In this document: positions 16,874-25,758 of the stretch, piece by piece | Position numbering within the stretch: position 1 is the first letter of the stretch | Layout: each line of letters opens with the position of its first letter | Program-made: the position numbers and the translations under genes | Origin: Bacteroidota bacterium | Lineage (GTDB): Bacteria; Bacteroidota; Bacteroidia; Bacteroidales; VadinHA17 | Reading direction: 5' to 3' | NCBI GenBank assembly: GCA_003250475.1 | Contig: QKGI01000077.1 | Location: 1 to 42,222 of the forward strand | Length of the DNA: 42,222 bases | The notes under the pieces: generated by a model | Seen by the model: the letters and a program-made list of their open reading frames with translations, nothing else | Told to the model about the DNA's origin: nothing | The model's database searches: none

Positions 16874-16972
16874 ATTAACCAATGTTTTCTGTGCTTATAC
16901 GCTGCCATCTACGGCACAATAAGGAACAGACCGGAGCCGGGCTTTAGCACATACCGTATCTCAGAAAGCCGC

Positions 16973-17716
16973 CTACCATTCACCGCTGCCTCCATAATGT
17001 GATCCGGCAGATTTTTTGAAAACAGTGATAGCCCTTTCAAACTCCGTAATTATTTCATCAGTGGATTTGCCAGTGCTGCTCCGGGCGGCGGATATCATTG
17101 TTTTACATTCGTTTGAATCCATGAAGCGGGTGGCTTCCAGCAGCCTGTCCTGGTCTTCATCAGGTATCACGAGGAACCCATGCTTATCTGCATGTATCAA
17201 CTGACCCGGGTGTACTTTTCTTCCGAATACTTCAACTTCGCAGTTCCACCTTACCGGGGTGCTCCATGCATGACCCACACAGAGCCCACGGGCAAGGGCT
17301 TTGAACCCGGCATTAAACATCTCACTTGTATCCCGGATGCCGCCATCGGTGATCGTTCCTATACAGCCAAGTGCGCGGTGAAGATTACTGTTGACCTCTC
17401 CCCAGAAAGAACCATAGATGACCGGTTTGTCAAGGTCCTGCACAACGACAATCTTAGGACCGGGTACCGATGCAACATACTCCCAGTATTGCTTTATATC
17501 AGGTCCTTTGTCTTCCTGGTGTGCCCTGTTTCCTGGCTCTATTACCAGGGTAACGGCAAACCCTGCCATGGGTCCCATCTGTTGCATAAAATCTGTGACC
17601 GGCTCAAGATTAAAACCATCACGACCGGAATTGTGCCGGGTTATCTGCTCCCAGCCATTATACACTGATGGTGTATTCCATCTTTTCAGTTCAAGCAGCT
17701 CCGCATGTGATATCAT
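16973..17716 (-). CDS. RraA-like family protein (aldolase/decarboxylase fold)
   Basis: Cytoplasmic protein of 247 residues with no signal peptide. It belongs to the RraA / 4-hydroxy-4-methyl-2-oxoglutarate aldolase family: the core WGEVNSNLHRALGCIGTITDGGIRD (about 105-129) keeps the family's Arg-Asp pair (R128, D129), which in characterised aldolases binds pyruvate and the divalent metal. PGQLIHADKHGFLVIP (170-185) is the second family block. Keeping R-D argues for catalysis on a 2-keto acid (retro-aldol or decarboxylation) rather than the RNase-inhibitor role of E. coli RraA. It sits between two propeller genes of the sialidase cluster, so it may act on a product of that locus. Its substrate is unknown. 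Confidence 0.85.
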   Translation of the reverse strand: MISHAELLELKRWNTPSVYNGWEQITRHNSGRDGFNLEPVTDFMQQMGPMAGFAVTLVIEPGNRAHQEDKGPDIKQYWEYVASVPGPKIVVVQDLDKPVIYGSFWGEVNSNLHRALGCIGTITDGGIRDTSEMFNAGFKALARGLCVGHAWSTPVRWNCEVEVFGRKVHPGQLIHADKHGFLVIPDEDQDRLLEATRFMDSNECKTMISAARSSTGKSTDEIITEFERAITVFKKSAGSHYGGSGEW

Positions 17717-17846
17717 TCAGACTTTTGTTTTTATAATTCATAATTAGTGACCGGTCCCTGTTTTGTCGTTTTGTATTATTCCTTCACATCGCTTTCCGTC
17801 CGGTAACAGGGTTTTGCCGGATAGTATACAGGCCTCTGTTGCCGGC

Positions 17847-18995
17847 TTATAATTTATTCAGGTCCAGAATCCCAAACCGGATAACAGTCCTTTTTGTATC
17901 CAGGTTATCGGAACTGTCCCAGACACACAGAAACACACCCGGTTCTTTTTCAATCAGCGTAGGGTAGCTGTTACAGTTTTTATCCCAGTAGAACAGTCGT
18001 GGTTCTGACCACTCCTTTCCCGGTTCCCTGACAACATAATAAAGACCCCTTCTTACACTCCTTTCGTCATCATTGTACACATAAATTTGTCTTCCCCTGG
18101 AGTCTTTCCCATAGAAACCTTTGGATGCGGTATTCCAGAGAGCCGGTTCTTCAACGGCCACTGACCATGTTTTTCCGTTATCCCTGCTTACTGAGGAGTA
18201 AGCCCTGGGAACAGGAAGTGCTTTTCTTTCACTATAATACTGTGCTGTACGCATTACCATCTTTAGTTCTCCAGGGTGGTCACCCTCATCCATGACACCT
18301 TCGTGAACCCAGACTTCATCGGGCCTGGGAATATAGGCAGCCAGTTCCCAGTTGATCAGGTCATAGCTCTGCAGCACGAACTGTTCCCTGTCACCCGTAG
18401 GGTCTTTCTGAAGAGTGTTCCGGTGCCCGGCAAGAAGGTACTTCCTTACGCCGTTCTCCGTAACGGCAACAGGATGAGCACATGTTATTATCGGACCGAG
18501 ATGGTTAACATTAACCTCGACAGGTGTCCATGACACTCCACCGTCACATGAATAGGCAGCCACCAGCTCGCTCTCCTCGCTGTTCCTTTGTGCGATCGGA
18601 CATCTCATCCCAAAAAACCACAGGGTCTTATGGCCTTCAGGAAGGTATAAGACAGCATTTGCATATGCATAACGCTGGCTTCCGTCGGGAATCCGGTGAT
18701 CAAAAATCCTTGTCGGGGGCGACCACGTTTTACCACCGTCCCGGGTTATGGAACACAGCATATCCCCCATGTCAGTTTTGCCTGTCAGTTGCAGTCCGTA
18801 TGCTGCAACATAATAGTCTTCACCCCACCGGGCAATATATGGCTGCCATATCCTGTGATAAATGCTGTTCTCCGGCAGCCTGTCGATGGTGACAACGTTT
18901 GTGACATCGCCTTTAGCCTGTGAGAATAAAGGCATGGATATGGAGATAACAATGGAGACAAGCGCCCAACTTTTGATCTTTGATTTCATCTTCAT
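17847..18995 (-). CDS. Secreted BNR-repeat, sialidase-like propeller
   Basis: Protein of 382 residues with a signal peptide ending near MPLFSQA. Asp boxes SITRDGGKTW, SCDGGVSW and SVSRDNGKTW mark a BNR propeller, and NCNSYPTLIEKEPGVFLCVWD near the C-terminus resembles the nucleophile region of sialidase-like proteins. The N-terminal Tyr-Arg-Ile-Pro motif of GH33 is replaced by IYHRIWQPYIARW, so the arginine triad cannot be confirmed. It may be a divergent sialidase, a different glycoside hydrolase, or a lyase that uses the same fold. It lies upstream of the RraA-like gene on the minus strand. Confidence 0.85.
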   Translation of the reverse strand: MKMKSKIKSWALVSIVISISMPLFSQAKGDVTNVVTIDRLPENSIYHRIWQPYIARWGEDYYVAAYGLQLTGKTDMGDMLCSITRDGGKTWSPPTRIFDHRIPDGSQRYAYANAVLYLPEGHKTLWFFGMRCPIAQRNSEESELVAAYSCDGGVSWTPVEVNVNHLGPIITCAHPVAVTENGVRKYLLAGHRNTLQKDPTGDREQFVLQSYDLINWELAAYIPRPDEVWVHEGVMDEGDHPGELKMVMRTAQYYSERKALPVPRAYSSVSRDNGKTWSVAVEEPALWNTASKGFYGKDSRGRQIYVYNDDERSVRRGLYYVVREPGKEWSEPRLFYWDKNCNSYPTLIEKEPGVFLCVWDSSDNLDTKRTVIRFGILDLNKL

Positions 18996-19179
18996 GATAT
19001 TATGCTGTTTTTATCAATTACTAAAACTTAACCGTCGAGGTCACCGGCACACCCGGTTTTAAATTAATCCGCTGTAAATGCACATATTAGTGTCTTATAT
19101 GATTACTCAACCTGTGTTAGTGCCGTTTTTTCCTTTCATTGGTAAGTATCTCACTGGCAGGTTCAGAACCGGCATCATG

Positions 19180-19275
19180 TCATTCGGTTTTTATTACACA
19201 TCCTGTCAGTAGTACTCCTGCAAGGAGAAACGAGATAGTGAACTTAATCTTTGGAGGACTAATGAGCTGATTCAT
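19180..19275 (-). pseudogene. Short lipoprotein signal fragment
   Basis: An ATG at 19275, 11 bases after the sulfatase stop and preceded by TGAGG, opens 31 codons that look like a lipoprotein signal: charged start, hydrophobic FLLAGVLLTG and lipobox Cys26, then five residues and TGA. Reading through the TGA gives 20 more codons to a TAA at 19117. It is either a tiny lipoprotein or the stump of a deleted secreted enzyme; the good signal with no mature domain favours the stump. Confidence 0.4.
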
Positions 19276-19286
19276 AGTCCTCAGGG

Positions 19287-20714
19287 TTATTTTTCCAGGT
19301 ATGCCGGATTGGGTGTGGGCATCTGTGCATCAACAGCTATTCTCCAATCAGCGAGCATCTTTTTCAATTCCTGCACCTTCTCCGGATTCGACGTAGCCAC
19401 ATCATTCTGTTCCAGGCTGTCTGTCTTCAGGTTGTACAATTCAGCGGAACCGTCCTCCAGGGACTCAATCAGTTTCCATTCGTTTTGCCTTACAACATCA
19501 CACGAATAATGGGGGAAATGCCAGTACAGGGCATCACGGTCGATGGAGGAGGCACCTTCCAGGAGAGGTACTATGCTCATCCCGTCAAGGTGTTGTTGCG
19601 GCATCAGGTCCATGCCGGCCATCTCGAGCATTGTCGGAAAGAAGTCGTTGCTGATTACCGGGCATCCTGATTCTGAACCTGCCTTCGTCACGCCGGGCCA
19701 TTTAACTATCAACGGTACCCTTATCCCTCCTTCATAGAAGTTACCTTTACCTCCCCTGAAGGGATAATTGGTGGTTGATTTAAGCAGGCCGCCGTTGTCA
19801 GAGTAAAAGATAATGATGGTGTTATCATCAAGTTTCAATTCTTTCAACTTCTTAACCACCTCTCCCATGCTCTGGTCCACACTCTCAATCATAGCTGCAT
19901 ATTTGGCGTTGTGATGCCCCCTTTTCGCATCGACAGTTTTTGCACTGTATTTATCAATCAGGCTGTCTTTCGCCTGCAACGGGGTGTGTACGGCGTAATG
20001 GGAAAGATAAAGAAAGAAGGGTTTGTCCTTGTTTGTCTCAATGAATTTCAATGCCTCATCAGTAAGGCGGTCTGTAATATATTCCCCCGGGACGCCGTCA
20101 GGCAACACCTCCCATTCAATCCAGGGATAACCCTCTGTCATCCGCCATCTGTTCTTGTAGGGATAGAAGTAGTTCTGTGTATTACCATGCCCGTTCCCAC
20201 CGACATTAATATCAAACCCCTGGTACTCGGGAAAATACCCGGGCTCATCACATACATGCCACTTACCTATCGAGGCAGTGGCATAACCTGCTGACTTCAG
20301 AGCCTCCGCAATCGTCACCTCCTCAAGAGGGAGGTTCATGCAATAATCAGGGTCCTTAAGCCTGGTTATGTTGCCTGCTGTTTCCTGCCTCTTGTGGGAG
20401 ATAATAGGAATCGGGGCAGTAATATGAAGGCGTGCGGCGTACTTTCCCGTTAGTATGCTGGCACGGGTGGGTGAAGAGATCGTGCTGCCGGCATATGCGG
20501 AGGTGAATCTCATTCCCTGTTGCGCAACCATATCTATGTTAGGAGTTTCATAATATTCACTCCCAAAGCAACCCACATCACTATATCCCAGGTCATCTGC
20601 CAGGAAAAAGATGAAATTAGGCTTTGGCGCTTCCGTATTGCAGCCACTTAATAAAACAGGAGCAAGCGATATCTTTAATAAGTTCCTGTACAATGACTTA
20701 TGACCTTTTTTCAT
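19287..20714 (-). CDS. Secreted sulfatase, Ser-type
   Basis: Type I sulfatase lipoprotein of 475 residues with lipobox LLSGC (Cys25). Metal ligands D40/D41 lie in LADDLGYSDVGCFG; the formylglycine precursor is Ser80 in S-S-P-T-R, followed by ASILTG. GKWHV, YSDNGG and the ENxx-type C-terminal sub-domain (ALYWHFPHYSCDVVRQNEWKLIE) are present, so the enzyme should be active if matured by a radical-SAM enzyme. The form is that of arylsulfatase A/N-acetylgalactosamine-6-sulfatase-like enzymes, but the bond cut is not known. It follows a propeller lipoprotein gene by 90 bases on the same strand. AAGGGT just before the ATG supports the start. Confidence 0.93.
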   Translation of the reverse strand: MKKGHKSLYRNLLKISLAPVLLSGCNTEAPKPNFIFFLADDLGYSDVGCFGSEYYETPNIDMVAQQGMRFTSAYAGSTISSPTRASILTGKYAARLHITAPIPIISHKRQETAGNITRLKDPDYCMNLPLEEVTIAEALKSAGYATASIGKWHVCDEPGYFPEYQGFDINVGGNGHGNTQNYFYPYKNRWRMTEGYPWIEWEVLPDGVPGEYITDRLTDEALKFIETNKDKPFFLYLSHYAVHTPLQAKDSLIDKYSAKTVDAKRGHHNAKYAAMIESVDQSMGEVVKKLKELKLDDNTIIIFYSDNGGLLKSTTNYPFRGGKGNFYEGGIRVPLIVKWPGVTKAGSESGCPVISNDFFPTMLEMAGMDLMPQQHLDGMSIVPLLEGASSIDRDALYWHFPHYSCDVVRQNEWKLIESLEDGSAELYNLKTDSLEQNDVATSNPEKVQELKKMLADWRIAVDAQMPTPNPAYLEK

Positions 20715-20804
20715 ACCCTTAGTTATTTTTATTTAATTGTTTCTCATCCAATTTTTTTTCTGTTGCACCTGACCGTATCACCCTTCCAGGTCCGGGGGCA
20801 GGCT

Positions 20805-22043
20805 TTATAACTCATAGAGTTCATCAAGAGGTATACGGGTTACTTCCACATCCTCTTTATTCACTGAACAGATCACCCACAGGTTGTCTTCAACCACTAC
20901 CGAATGCGGATACTGGTAACCCACGGTCTTCTCAAGGCCCTTGTACCTCATAGGTGGCGGCAGGAACCTTATTATGGCCACACGGTCGAAGTCCTGACCA
21001 TCCTTCGAGAGGGATATCGCCAGCATCGACCGTCCTCCCAGCCCGCCGGGGTTCATGGGTATTATGTTGTTGATTACATATACCTGGCCGTCAGGCAGTT
21101 TCCCTGCGTTGCTCCTCGAGCAGGCATCGGGGAAACCGGTGCGGACAGGCACTGTCCAGTTATTACCATCGTCAGAACTGAAGGAGGCATAAAGCCTTCT
21201 GCTTTTTGTCTCTTCCTTGTCCTTCTGCGTCACAGCCTCCCTGCTTCCCATATCGCGGAATAATCTCACCCAGGTGCCGTCATCAAGCCGGTAGGAGGGT
21301 ACAGGTTCCGTAAGACGATGATTATCGTCAGACAGAGGTTTGGATGTATTGAAGTCGAGCTGTATTTCGTTCCCCGGCTGCCTTATATACTTCCCGAATT
21401 TTTCTATCAAAACAGGATCGGCTGCCTTATAGGAAGGAAATCCCGGCACCGGGTCAGGCGCTGCCTCCTCCAGCCAGATGATCTCCCCCGGGGCACCCTC
21501 CTCCTTAACCTGCCGGCATAACCTGCCGATGCCGGCACGTTTCTTTTCCCCGATGCTGTTGCCGGTCCACTCAGCCACGTCCGTGACGGCGTAGAGAGTA
21601 TCGTCAATTACGGCAAACCCGTTTGATGTCTGAAACCTTGTTCCAATAAAAGCCACTGATGCCGGCACCTGCCTGTCCTGGGGAGGGAACAGCTCTTCAA
21701 CAGGCAGCCATGTCTCACCCCTGTCGGTTGACCGTCTCATCAACGTTCTCTGCCCTGAGCCGTTCTCATCGTTGACCTGGTTATCCCATGTTGCATACAG
21801 AACACCCTTATAGTAACATAAATATGCATGGTGGGAGAATGTCCCGGTTTCAGGAACCGCGGTATAGAGTGTAAAGGTCTCCGTATTTTCAAGCAGGTCA
21901 AGCCTGGAATTCATCTCGTCAGACAGGGCTGACCACCTTATCTTAGGTTGCTTATCACCGGCAGACTGGTTTACCGGGTTGCATGAATTAAATCCAATGA
22001 ATATTAATAATAACGCAGGTATTTTTCCTGTAAGTCTTCTCAT
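20805..22043 (-). CDS. BNR propeller lipoprotein, sialidase-like
   Basis: Lipoprotein of 412 residues. The frame opens at a TTG (22073), but ATG at 22043 has AAAAGGG 8 bases ahead and begins a normal signal ending in FIGFNSC, so it is preferred; ATG at 22049 is a close alternative. The propeller has Asp boxes RRSTDRGETW and FSSDDGNNW, and C-terminal blocks DACSRSNAGKLPDGQVYVINN and YQYPHSVVVEDNLWVICSVNKE, typical of BNR_2 proteins found beside sulfatases. The GH33 Arg-Ile-Pro motif is not seen, so sialidase activity is doubtful. It sits between a Cys-type and a Ser-type sulfatase on the same strand, which points to a role on a sulfated glycan. Confidence 0.83.
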   Translation of the reverse strand: MRRLTGKIPALLLIFIGFNSCNPVNQSAGDKQPKIRWSALSDEMNSRLDLLENTETFTLYTAVPETGTFSHHAYLCYYKGVLYATWDNQVNDENGSGQRTLMRRSTDRGETWLPVEELFPPQDRQVPASVAFIGTRFQTSNGFAVIDDTLYAVTDVAEWTGNSIGEKKRAGIGRLCRQVKEEGAPGEIIWLEEAAPDPVPGFPSYKAADPVLIEKFGKYIRQPGNEIQLDFNTSKPLSDDNHRLTEPVPSYRLDDGTWVRLFRDMGSREAVTQKDKEETKSRRLYASFSSDDGNNWTVPVRTGFPDACSRSNAGKLPDGQVYVINNIIPMNPGGLGGRSMLAISLSKDGQDFDRVAIIRFLPPPMRYKGLEKTVGYQYPHSVVVEDNLWVICSVNKEDVEVTRIPLDELYEL

Positions 22044-22156
22044 TTGCATGACCCTTTTATATGGTTTAATCAAACATTATTTAATTCTATTAACTCTTTA
22101 CTGACAACTTCACGCCGTGGGCATCATTGTATGATAGTCATGTACAGCTCCATTGA

Positions 22157-22221
22157 CCTGCCTTCCCCGGCAGGCAAGTCCTTGCAGCGTCCTGCCATAA
22201 ACCTGACGCCGCGGCGCTCAG
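22157..22221 (-). repeat. Two hairpins downstream of the Cys-type sulfatase
   Basis: CCTGCC / GGCAGG with a 6-base loop (22157-22174), and the near-palindrome around CGCCGCGGCG (22203-22221), lie just after the sulfatase stop on the minus strand. Neither is followed by a T-run, so they are more likely processing or stability structures than simple terminators. Confidence 0.4.
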
Positions 22222-22231
22222 TCTGTTGCGA

Positions 22232-23779
22232 CTATTTTTTCCCATCAATCACTGCTCCGGTCTCCCGGACCATGTAAGTATATGTGCCAGGATCAAAATA
22301 ATAGTCGTCTTTGGGAGGAACAGGTCTGGCAAAAGATTCCGGCACCCATTTCCTGTGAGCTTCAATTATCTCTTTATATTTCTCATCACCTGCCAGGTTA
22401 TACCAGTCATAAGGATCCGAGGTTTTATCGTATAATTCCTCTGATCCGTCCCGGTAGTGTATGTACCGCCAGTCCTGGCTGCGTATGGCCACATTACCCA
22501 CTTTAATTTCAGAAATGGCGGGATACTCCCATTTTGCACCCGGATCCCTGAGCAGGGGGCTCATATCGTATCCATCAAGACCATCCTTTTCAGGTAATGC
22601 GCATAAACTGACAAGAGTAGGGAATACATTGACCATATCAACAGGCCTGGTGCAGATGTTATCCTTATATTTCATCCCGGGAACCTTTATCACAAAAGGT
22701 ATGCGGGTACACTCTTCCCAGAGGGTTTGCTTTGCCCAGTGCTGCTTGGTGCCGTGGTGCCAGCCATGATCGGACCAGAAGACAACAATGGTATTATCTG
22801 CGTATTTGCTGTTCTCCAGTAAGTCAAGCACTGCTCCCAGCTGGGCGTCGGCAAAGGTGATACAGGCCAGGTATGCCTGCATTGCCTCTTTGTATTTACC
22901 GTATTCCTTTATCTTCACGAATACATTGTTGCCTGCCATCGCAAGTTTTCTCCCTTCCTCGGGAATATCGTCAAGATCATCCTCCTTTATGACGGGCAGA
23001 ACGATACTGTCTAAAGGGTACATGTCAAAGTACTTTTGCGGTACATGCAATGGCACATGAGGCCGGTATGTCCCCACAGCCACGAAAAATGGCTTATCAT
23101 GGTCTTTCGCCAGAAACTCCCTGGCAAAATTCACCACCTGCACATCACCATAATCTTTTTCTTCTTTACCCGGGATAGGTCCCCAGTCGTTGTTCCCCAG
23201 GTTGGGAATGCCGTTGAGCGGCTTCCAGTCGGGCCACTCTACCTTGGGGTCACGGTAACCAAATTCCAGCCAGTACTTCTCGGGTGACCAGTCATGGAAA
23301 TACCATGGGTCATCAAACACCTGTTCCTGGAACTCATCCCAGCTGCAGGGAGGATTGTTCCCCGGGGTATGATGGAAGACCTTGCCGGCACCTGCAGTGT
23401 AATAGCCGTTGTTCTTAAAATACTGTGGCATGGAAACAATATCCGGACATGAAGCCTTCCACCACTGACTATTATTGTAAAGACCGCTTGTCGAGGGCCT
23501 CAGTCCTGTAAGAAATGCGTTTCTTGACGGGCAGGAGACCGTGGCCGCCACATGAGCATTGGTGAAAGCCACTCCCTGTGCAGCCAGGCGGTCCATATTG
23601 GGAGTGTAAACCTTGCCCCCGTAACTGTTGAGGAACCCGGCGTAATCGCGCATGTCATCAACGGTAAATATGAGAACATTATATTTCTCTGAAGGTGGTT
23701 TATCCGCCGCCGGCCCGGCGCAGCCGCATATGCTTCCGGCAGTAACCAGTGAATAAAAGCCAGTTTTGATTAGTTTCAT
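22232..23779 (-). CDS. Secreted sulfatase, iduronate-2-sulfatase-like, Cys-type
   Basis: Type I sulfatase of 515 residues, lipoprotein signal with Cys18 or Cys20, metal ligands D41/D42 in TVDDMR and formylglycine precursor Cys83 in C-P-S-R. It has the same length and the same residue numbers for these sites as the sulfatase at 39-1586, and long identical stretches such as AGAGKVFHHTPGNNPPCSWD; the two are recent paralogues. Differences cluster in short segments (for example after FDDPW and around 200), which could tune substrate choice. It is preceded by a GH33 sialidase gene 171 bases upstream. Like its paralogue it belongs to the iduronate-2-sulfatase-like group, but acting on a hexuronate is not proven here. 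Confidence 0.93.
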   Translation of the reverse strand: MKLIKTGFYSLVTAGSICGCAGPAADKPPSEKYNVLIFTVDDMRDYAGFLNSYGGKVYTPNMDRLAAQGVAFTNAHVAATVSCPSRNAFLTGLRPSTSGLYNNSQWWKASCPDIVSMPQYFKNNGYYTAGAGKVFHHTPGNNPPCSWDEFQEQVFDDPWYFHDWSPEKYWLEFGYRDPKVEWPDWKPLNGIPNLGNNDWGPIPGKEEKDYGDVQVVNFAREFLAKDHDKPFFVAVGTYRPHVPLHVPQKYFDMYPLDSIVLPVIKEDDLDDIPEEGRKLAMAGNNVFVKIKEYGKYKEAMQAYLACITFADAQLGAVLDLLENSKYADNTIVVFWSDHGWHHGTKQHWAKQTLWEECTRIPFVIKVPGMKYKDNICTRPVDMVNVFPTLVSLCALPEKDGLDGYDMSPLLRDPGAKWEYPAISEIKVGNVAIRSQDWRYIHYRDGSEELYDKTSDPYDWYNLAGDEKYKEIIEAHRKWVPESFARPVPPKDDYYFDPGTYTYMVRETGAVIDGKK

Positions 23780-23950
23780 ATTCTTCAGTTTAGGGTGTTA
23801 TTATTCTATTACCTGCATTTCCTGTAAATCGTATTCTTTGTCTTTATCAATGAGACACCAATCCTTTGTGAATTCTCCGGGCTGCCATGATCTCTCCCCG
23901 CAATTCGATTCGTGTAAACGAATGGCATTATAAAGGTCTCACCATTTCTT

Positions 23951-25738
23951 TCATCTGTCAATAAGTTCACTGAGCGGAATGCTTTCAAAGGTCATGTCCG
24001 AGGTGCTTCCCTCGTAAATGATCCCGATCGTATTCTCATCGACTGATGTGAGGCAGGAATACCCCCTGTTATAGCCTTCATCCAGGAGCATCCAGTATTT
24101 CTCCGGCCAGGTCATTCCCTCATCAAAGCTGACCTTGATAGTGGTTCTCCTCCTCGGGTTTTCATTTATATTCGGGTTCGAAAAGAGCAGGACAGACTTC
24201 CTCTCTCCGTCTGCTGTATAGAAGTGCCTGTAAAGTGATCCCATGCATACCGGCTCATTAAGGGTATTCCTTGAAGTAGGGTGTTCAGACCATGTTTCTC
24301 CAAGGTCTCCTGTTATGGCGACAGCCCGGCCCGTCTTACCCGGTTCCGGTTGTCTGTAGCGCATGTTGAGCATCAGGGAGCCGTCAGACAGTTGTACCAC
24401 AGCGCATTCGCTGGTGCCAGAGAAGGCGGGGTTGCTTGTCTTCCAGCTGGCACCTCCATCCCTGCTGTAGGTGATATTTGAAAAGGCACGGCCACCGGCA
24501 TCCCTGCCCTGGGTCGGGAACACTATGGTCCCGTCGTCCATAGTGATCCCGCGTCCCGGGGCAGGAGCCCATAACCACCAGTTCTCATCCTTGCACATCT
24601 CCGTCAGGTTGAAGGGCTTCTGCCATGTCTGGCCGTCATCGGTGCTCTTTGAGACGATGAACTGTGAGGTCTGCCTTACCCCTAAGCCGGGCTGTGATCC
24701 CTTTCTGCGCCACTGGTGCTCCCAGGCATCACTTTCATTGGTCAGTCCTTCAACCCACCTTCCGGCAGTATCAAGAATGCCATGCATCCACAGTCCGGCA
24801 ACAAAAACATTGCCCGTGTTTTCATCCACGAGGATACATGCATCACTCACACCGTTATATTTTTGGGGAAGTCCCCCCCACTCCCCCATATCAAGTGCAA
24901 TTCTCATGGGTTCCCATGTATTTCCTCCATCAGTGCTACGGCTGACACCGATATCGATATTTCCCTGAAGATCTGTATTGAATGTCCCGGGCCACCTGTC
25001 ACGCCTTGCATCATATATTGCCAGCAATGTGCCTTTTTTTGTTGTTGCCAGTCCCGGGACACGGTAGGTATGCACATTATCATCGAGGTGCCGGCGCAGG
25101 GCAACCCCTATCCGTTGTACGACCGCATCATCCTGGACAGGCCTTATAATTCTGCCGTCAGCAAAGACGATCTGTTCGCAGGCGCCGTCCACTTTATGAT
25201 GAAGATCAGCCTTATCAGCAAGTTCGTACATCACCCAGAAATAATTATCACCCGGCACAAGGGCCTGGTCCCCGGAAAAGGTTATGGAAGGTGACGGAGC
25301 CATATCCGTGCCGAATTGAACCGGTCTCCAGTCATCAACAATATTCACGTCAGCATAATGCACCGGGCCAGGGATGAAGTCATCCGGATAGACGGGATCA
25401 ACGATACCTCCTGCTTTGTCTGCAGCCTTTTCATATTTGACCCATAAGGAGTCTCTGCCCATGTAGAATATCCTTACTGCCTTTATATCTGATAAATCAT
25501 CTGTCCCCCCCGTGTTTATGGCAAACGATGAAACATTGACAGCAGTACTATCCCCGGGAAGGTGTATTTTAACCTGAAGCACCGGATTGTTTGTCCTGTA
25601 TTTCAATGCCGGCACCTGGTATTGTCTCACCCGTACCATGTCTTCAGGTGACTGCCTGTTGCACGATAGAAATAGTGCCAGTATGATAATAACCGAAAGG
25701 CCGGCGAAAAGGCTGTGTGGCTTTTTTATTTCTTTCAT
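23951..25738 (-). CDS. nanH: GH33 exo-alpha-sialidase with N-terminal accessory domain
   Basis: Lipoprotein sialidase of 595 residues that releases terminal sialic acid from glycans. The signal ends in LFLSC (Cys26). Residues about 35-195 form the accessory domain typical of Bacteroides sialidases. The catalytic propeller (about 205-590) has the Arg motif YRVPGL (R226), an Asp-rich segment YDARRD (243-247), Glu444 in TSECAV, Arg460 in LNMR, an Arg cluster 529-531, nucleophile Tyr560 in RGYSCL and Glu576. Five Asp boxes are visible, including SRSTDGGNTW (266-275) and SKSTDDGQTW (363-372). All elements for GH33 activity are in place. It starts 20 bases after the aldolase gene, so aldolase and sialidase are co-transcribed. 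Confidence 0.95.
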   Translation of the reverse strand: MKEIKKPHSLFAGLSVIIILALFLSCNRQSPEDMVRVRQYQVPALKYRTNNPVLQVKIHLPGDSTAVNVSSFAINTGGTDDLSDIKAVRIFYMGRDSLWVKYEKAADKAGGIVDPVYPDDFIPGPVHYADVNIVDDWRPVQFGTDMAPSPSITFSGDQALVPGDNYFWVMYELADKADLHHKVDGACEQIVFADGRIIRPVQDDAVVQRIGVALRRHLDDNVHTYRVPGLATTKKGTLLAIYDARRDRWPGTFNTDLQGNIDIGVSRSTDGGNTWEPMRIALDMGEWGGLPQKYNGVSDACILVDENTGNVFVAGLWMHGILDTAGRWVEGLTNESDAWEHQWRRKGSQPGLGVRQTSQFIVSKSTDDGQTWQKPFNLTEMCKDENWWLWAPAPGRGITMDDGTIVFPTQGRDAGGRAFSNITYSRDGGASWKTSNPAFSGTSECAVVQLSDGSLMLNMRYRQPEPGKTGRAVAITGDLGETWSEHPTSRNTLNEPVCMGSLYRHFYTADGERKSVLLFSNPNINENPRRRTTIKVSFDEGMTWPEKYWMLLDEGYNRGYSCLTSVDENTIGIIYEGSTSDMTFESIPLSELIDR

Positions 25739-25758
25739 TTTCTCATTTCTTAACGTGG

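Noticed and set aside
23908-23923. 6-base-pair hairpin ATTCGT/ACGAAT before the Cys-type sulfatase on the minus strand's spacer
   Set aside because: Short and not followed by a T-run; similar stems arise by chance in spacers of this length.
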